Of a stretch of 7,208 bases of DNA, positions 5,710 to 7,208 are shown one piece after another. Source of the DNA: Litoreibacter sp. Its GTDB lineage: Bacteria > Pseudomonadota > Alphaproteobacteria > Rhodobacterales > Rhodobacteraceae. The stretch covers positions 1-7,208 of the forward strand of contig JABDPP010000035.1 of assembly GCA_013042765.1 (NCBI GenBank), written 5' to 3'. The translations under genes and the position numbers were made by a program. The notes beneath the pieces are model-generated. The model was given only the letters and a program-made list of their open reading frames with translations. It was not told the DNA's origin and searched no databases. Positions within the stretch are counted from its first letter, which is position 1, and every line of letters starts with the position of its first letter.

Positions 5710-7208
5710 GCGTCGGGTTCGTCATGTTGGTGCATACCTCCCTCGACCGAGCGTCTCAGGTCGCGCGCCATTGGGCGGAGGCCGGAAAACCGATCGTCAT
5801 CCACGTCGACAAGCGCGTTGATGCAGACATATATTCGGCTTTCAGGGACGGGCTGAAATCCTTCAAGGATGTGCTTTTTATCGAAAGACAACGGTGTGAC
5901 TGGGGCAGCTGGTCCATCGTCTCGGCCACGCAGGCGGCAAGTGAATTGATGCTGGAACGCTTTCCGCAAGTTCGCCACGTCTACCTTGCCAGTGGCTCTT
6001 GCATGCCGCTGCGCCCCGTCGCGGAGCTTGAACACTACCTCGATCAACGTCCGCGAACGGATTTCATCGAGTCGGTGACGACCGATGATGTGGACTGGAC
6101 GGTGGGCGGCCTCGATATCGAACGCTTCACGCTGCGGTTCCCGTTTTCGTGGAAACGTCACCGCCGCCTGTTTGACCGCTACGTCTCACTCCAGCGCAGA
6201 GTGGGTTTCAAGCGCAAGATCCCGGACGGGATTGAACCGCATCTTGGGTCCCAATGGTGGTGTTTGACGCGACAGACCCTCTCAGCCATCCTCGAGGACC
6301 CGAAAAGGCCGATCTACGATCGGTATTTTCGCCGGGTATGGATCCCCGATGAGAGCTATTTTCAGACCCTAATAAGGTTTTATTCGACGGATGTCGAAAG
6401 CCGATCCCTGACACTGTCGAAGTTTGACTTTCAGGGCAAACCGCATGTCTTTTATGATGACCACCTGCCGCTTTTGCGCCGCTCCGATTGCTTCGTCGCG
6501 CGAAAAATCTGGCCGCGGGCTGAGCGGTTATATGATGAATTCCTTGGAACGAATGGAAAACCCGTCACAATGGCGGAGCCCAATCCGCTGCGGATCGACC
6601 GCCTGTTCAGTCGCGCCAAGGATCGGCGGACAAGAGGCCGGCCGGGGCTCTACATGCAAAGCCGATTTCCAACACCTGGCTGGGAGAACGGAAAGACCAG
6701 CGGCCGGTATTCCGTGTTCGAGGGGTTTTCCAACCTGTTCGAAGATTTTGAAGACTGGCTGGCGAAGCGGACCGGCAATACCGTTCACGGGGCGTTGTTC
6801 GCGCCAGACCGGGCGCATTTCTCGGAAGGCCAAAAGATCTTCGATGGGGCGATCAGCGACAGCGCCGCCCTGCGGGACTACGACGCTACCGGATTTCTGA
6901 CCAACTTGCTTTGGGCGAAACGGGGTCAGCATCAGTGTTTCCAGTTCGGGCCACGAGACAATCAGGACATCACCGAATTCCTCGCCTCGGACGCCAATGC
7001 CAGTATCTCGATCATCACTGGTGCCTGGGCCATTCCGTTGTTTCATTCGAACCGCAACTTTTCCGATATCCGGAAAGAAGCCGCCGTTCTGCAACGGGTC
7101 GAGAGTAGACACCTGAGTGCTTTGCGCGGTGGACAGACCAAGGCGCGGGTTCAGATCTGGACTCTGGCGGAGTTCATCGACCAGCCTATGCAGAACCTGC
7201 AATTCATT
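5706..7208 (+). CDS. Core-2/I-branching-type (GT14-like) glycosyltransferase with long C-terminal region, 3' end outside window
   Basis: The frame is open for 501 codons from GTG 5706 to the window edge, so the protein is C-terminally incomplete here. Residues 1-250 resemble the Branch (PF02485) family of beta-1,6-N-acetylglucosaminyltransferases: FVMLVHTSLD (5-14), IHVDKR (32-37), CDWGSWSIVSAT (64-75), YLASGSCMPLRP (93-104, the SG-D-PL block with Cys for Asp), GSQWWCLTR (181-189) and PDESYFQTL (214-222) with the acidic pair placed as in the family catalytic region. The expected role is adding a branch sugar, possibly GlcNAc, to a glycan; the donor and linkage come from the family and are not shown. 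Residues about 305-501 form a further region (GRYSVFEGFSNLFEDFEDW, FQFGPRDNQDITEFL, IITGAWAIPLFHSNR) with no motif I can assign; I recall that Rhodobacterales proteins of this type carry a domain of unknown function here, but cannot confirm it. The start overlaps the previous stop, which implies coupling. Confidence 0.85.
   Translation, partial: MSVGFVMLVHTSLDRASQVARHWAEAGKPIVIHVDKRVDADIYSAFRDGLKSFKDVLFIERQRCDWGSWSIVSATQAASELMLERFPQVRHVYLASGSCMPLRPVAELEHYLDQRPRTDFIESVTTDDVDWTVGGLDIERFTLRFPFSWKRHRRLFDRYVSLQRRVGFKRKIPDGIEPHLGSQWWCLTRQTLSAILEDPKRPIYDRYFRRVWIPDESYFQTLIRFYSTDVESRSLTLSKFDFQGKPHVFYDDHLPLLRRSDCFVARKIWPRAERLYDEFLGTNGKPVTMAEPNPLRIDRLFSRAKDRRTRGRPGLYMQSRFPTPGWENGKTSGRYSVFEGFSNLFEDFEDWLAKRTGNTVHGALFAPDRAHFSEGQKIFDGAISDSAALRDYDATGFLTNLLWAKRGQHQCFQFGPRDNQDITEFLASDANASISIITGAWAIPLFHSNRNFSDIRKEAAVLQRVESRHLSALRGGQTKARVQIWTLAEFIDQPMQNLQFI

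Noticed and set aside
6424..6900. 158-codon open frame on +
   Set aside because: It lies entirely within the core-2-type transferase in another frame, and its composition (Arg/Ser/Gly rich) shows no domain pattern. It is a shadow of the real frame.
6528..7202. 224-codon open frame on the minus strand
   Set aside because: It is antisense to the core-2-type transferase region, has no recognisable motif, and is a typical shadow in GC-rich DNA.

Overview
This window is a plus-strand block of surface-polysaccharide genes, probably from an alphaproteobacterium of the Rhodobacterales (Roseobacter-type). That assignment rests on moderately high GC judged by eye, frequent GTG starts, tight gene overlaps, GalU and GalE sequences that look like those I know from this order, and the pairing of a core-2-branching-type glycosyltransferase with small GT2 and GT4 enzymes. 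It is an inference, not a database result.

Layout, all on +: (i) the 3' end of a probable CMP-Kdo synthetase (kdsB-like) to 187; (ii) a GT2-family glycosyltransferase with an unassigned C-terminal extension, 184-1428, start-stop coupled to the first gene; (iii) a 135-base non-coding gap with an imperfect dyad, 1429-1563, the only sizeable gap and so the most likely place for a promoter; (iv) galU, 1564-2457; (v) galE, 2472-3455, with a strong 13-bp inverted repeat near its 3' end; (vi) a GT4-family glycosyltransferase, best started at GTG 3466 and ending at 4665; (vii) a GT2-like glycosyltransferase (Glyco_tranf_2_4 type), 4699-5709; (viii) a core-2/I-branching (GT14-like) glycosyltransferase with a long C-terminal region, from GTG 5706 and running off the window end.

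How they fit together: GalU makes UDP-glucose from glucose-1-phosphate and UTP. GalE converts it to UDP-galactose, and possibly also acts on the N-acetyl forms. The KdsB-like enzyme would supply CMP-activated Kdo or a similar acid. Four glycosyltransferases would use these and other donors to build an oligosaccharide or exopolysaccharide repeat, and the core-2-like enzyme is a candidate branch-forming step. No transport, polymerase, flippase or chain-length gene lies inside the window, so whether the product is a capsule, a secreted exopolysaccharide or an LPS part cannot be settled here. No tRNA, rRNA, CRISPR, IS element or clear intrinsic terminator was seen. All listed genes are intact within the window except the two cut by its edges.
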